A stretch of DNA of 15,697 bases, taken from NCBI GenBank assembly GCA_031417555.1, contig JANOVV010000106.1:1-15697 (forward strand), read 5' to 3'. A program made the position numbers and the translations under genes. Position 1 is the first letter of the stretch. The number at the start of each line of letters is the position of its first letter. The notes under the pieces are model-generated. The model searched no databases. It had not been told where the DNA came from and saw only the letters and a list, made by a program, of their open reading frames with translations. Shown piece by piece: positions 13,954 through 15,697 of the stretch. This stretch comes from JADKIH01 sp031417555. GTDB taxonomy: Bacteria > Bacteroidota > Bacteroidia > AKYH767-A > 2013-40CM-41-45.

Positions 13954-15697
13954 TTATTCGCTCGTAAAATCAAAACTCTCTACCTGAGTATTAAACAGTA
14001 CAGGATTCTTACTCCATGTTTCTACAGATTGACGATGACGAATTACAATATAATAAGATTGATTTAAAATTGTATCTGGATAAACGATTGTTGTTTTTCC
14101 ATTGGTATGTAATAGTGCTTTCACCGTTGAAAATAAAAAATGAGGCGAAGCTGAATTTCGTAATTCTACTGTAATTGTATCGCACGCTGTTGAATCACTA
14201 TTTAAACTATTGTCATATAAAACTGATTTCATTTTTCCATTATTTGTAAAAAATCCTTCTAAAAATATTTTTAAATTCAGAACAATGCAATTTGTGTTTA
14301 CTAAAATGGAAGTGGTACTTGATGATGCAAGGCAAGTTGTACCATCCGAAACACGAACGGTATATGCTCCTGTTGAAGCGGGAACAACCGTTTGGGATGC
14401 ACCGTTAAGATTACCCGGAATCCATGAATAGGAATAAGGTATGTATTGTGTAAAACGATAAGCATCGTTGGAAGCAGAAAATATAGTTCCATTTCTGCCC
14501 GGTACCGCTACTCCACTACTTCCATCTAAATTTTCTACTCCTTGTGTAGTAGTTGCTCCTCCGTCAAAAGAAGATGCATTACTTATTGTTGTGGTATGGA
14601 TTTCAATAACGTTTGTTCCTTCATACAAAATTGACTGAACAATAAATGGAAATGAAGTTCCGCCATAATGCGAAGTATTATATTTTACTATTAACTTTCT
14701 ATTCGGTGAAGTTCCTGTAGTAAAATAACTAATAGTACTTCCAGCATTCTGCGGATTCAAATCATTCCATGCTAAAGCTATAAAATTATCAGGATCGGCT
14801 GATGCCGGAATTGCTGAACCATAAACCGGTTGTGCAGGCATTCCTGCACTGAATGTAATTAATCCATTCGAGGAAATATAAAAATTAGTATAGTTCTGTC
14901 CAAAGAAATTAAATGTAAAGCCTATAGGATTTGAACCGCTTACCTGATCATCACTAAGAAATACTGAAGTTCCTGTTCCCGAAACCGGAGCATAAGGAAT
15001 ATTGGTAATCAAATATGAACGATTTGCAGAACCCGATGCCAGTGCGTTTAATTTCACTTCTTCTCCGTGGCATATGGAAGACGGAACCGGAGATACGTTT
15101 ATAGCAAATGCAGGATTAACAGAAATGGTATGAATAATAAAATCACTGCCTAATGGGTTGGTGACTGTTAATTTAACATTATAAACTCCAGGTGCTGTAA
15201 ATGTATGTGTCGGGTTTTGAAAAGTGGATGTCGTCTGATCACCAAAATCCCACAACCATTCAAAAGCCTGTACCGATTGATCCGTGAATTTTACACTACC
15301 ACCGCATGAAACAGAATTTATATCTGATGTGAAAGCAGCAGTAGGCACTTGTGTTGGCGGTAAACAAAAAGAAGGTAAACTAAAGTTTTCCGTTTCATCA
15401 CCTGCTACATTAGCACTGCCCTGAGAAGCATTGAATCCCATCCCCCTGCGTGCAAAAGCCTGCCATATTAAACACCTGTGTGCATTATTATAAAGTATTG
15501 CATCAGCAGTTAAAATAGCATCTCTGGCATCTAAAAAACCCGGACCGCATGGCTGTAGTTTCATTCCTTCCATTACCAATCGGATCGCAATATTATTTCC
15601 TGCCGTAGCAATGTTCGGATTTGTGTTGAAACCGTATTGATCAATTAATAACCACGACATATCCCAGATTACATCGCACCAGATTTCCCCAACTGCA
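13954..15697 (-). CDS. Second M36 metallopeptidase paralog, C-terminal part, no T9SS tail seen
   Basis: The frame stays open to the right edge of the window, so the Met codon at 15660 is internal. The codons before it read AVGEIWCDVIWD, matching HNIGEVWCSALWD of the neighbouring peptidase. Counting from that Met: end of the M36 catalytic domain to about 100 (CGPGFLDARDAIL, 38-50; AGDETENFSLP, 86-96); PKD domain 108-182 (WDFGDQTTS); a large beta-sandwich at about 210-405 (ISSNGLITF, 262-270; IALAWNDLNPQ, 294-304) of nidogen-like type; Ig-like 408-455; and a domain starting LNLKIFLEGF (461-470) and ending SVETWSKNPVLFN. The last domain stops at SFDFTSE, whereas relatives I remember continue with a Ca-binding, dockerin-like stretch. 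No type A sorting tail follows. HEYGH and the signal peptide lie outside the window. Confidence 0.9.
   Translation of the reverse strand, partial: AVGEIWCDVIWDMSWLLIDQYGFNTNPNIATAGNNIAIRLVMEGMKLQPCGPGFLDARDAILTADAILYNNAHRCLIWQAFARRGMGFNASQGSANVAGDETENFSLPSFCLPPTQVPTAAFTSDINSVSCGGSVKFTDQSVQAFEWLWDFGDQTTSTFQNPTHTFTAPGVYNVKLTVTNPLGSDFIIHTISVNPAFAINVSPVPSSICHGEEVKLNALASGSANRSYLITNIPYAPVSGTGTSVFLSDDQVSGSNPIGFTFNFFGQNYTNFYISSNGLITFSAGMPAQPVYGSAIPASADPDNFIALAWNDLNPQNAGSTISYFTTGTSPNRKLIVKYNTSHYGGTSFPFIVQSILYEGTNVIEIHTTTISNASSFDGGATTTQGVENLDGSSGVAVPGRNGTIFSASNDAYRFTQYIPYSYSWIPGNLNGASQTVVPASTGAYTVRVSDGTTCLASSSTTSILVNTNCIVLNLKIFLEGFFTNNGKMKSVLYDNSLNSDSTACDTITVELRNSASPHFLFSTVKALLHTNGKTTIVYPDTILNQSYYIVIRHRQSVETWSKNPVLFNTQVESFDFTSE

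Noticed and set aside
15658..15660. ATG at 15660 as the start of the second M36 protein
   Set aside because: The frame remains open to the window edge and the preceding codons match the paralog's catalytic domain, so the true start is outside the window.

Overview
The window looks like a piece of a Bacteroidota chromosome (Chitinophagales/Sphingobacteriia-like by feel; no closer placement is possible from sequence alone). The grounds are A+T-rich DNA, TAnnTTTG-type -7 promoter boxes in place of Shine-Dalgarno/sigma70 signals, two multidomain M36 metallopeptidases with PKD domains, a type IX secretion (T9SS) C-terminal sorting domain on one of them, and an OmpH/Skp-like protein of the Bacteroidota type. 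I see no phage genes, integrase, transposase, CRISPR array, tRNA or rRNA.

Layout. 1-282 is the C-terminal end of a geranylgeranyl-reductase-family flavoprotein. It converges on an OmpH/Skp-like gene (416-1015, minus). From about 1203 to 6922 five genes run on the plus strand with short gaps: a class I O-methyltransferase, low-specificity L-threonine aldolase, an FNR-type flavin reductase, FdhD, and a YdeP/FdhF-like molybdopterin oxidoreductase. No good promoter box is visible between them, so they read as one transcription unit. The functional core is probably the last three: FdhD would sulfurate the molybdenum cofactor of the YdeP-like enzyme, and the flavin reductase could exchange its electrons with NAD(P)H.

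6942-9506 is the least explained part. It holds a 495-residue, apparently all-helical protein of unknown function (minus) with a clear -7 box and AATCGA repeats at its promoter; a 59-codon ORF (8536-8715) that looks like a small exported peptide or a decayed gene start; a 111-residue unknown protein; and, between convergent genes, a roughly 90-bp palindromic REP-like element (9340-9430) that folds into an outer stem with two inner hairpins. Next comes a SRPBCC lipid/ligand-binding-fold protein (9507-9974, minus).

10143-15697 carries two convergent paralogous M36 (fungalysin-like) metallopeptidases separated by one strong bidirectional terminator. The first is complete: signal peptide, FTP propeptide, catalytic domain with an inserted PA domain, PKD, Ig-like region, PKD, T9SS type A tail. 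The second enters from the right edge, has a different C-terminal set of domains, and stops without a recognisable T9SS tail. Nothing here is a proven new system. The items most worth follow-up are the molybdoenzyme operon, the palindromic element, the small exported ORF, the unknown helical protein and the differing tails of the M36 pair.
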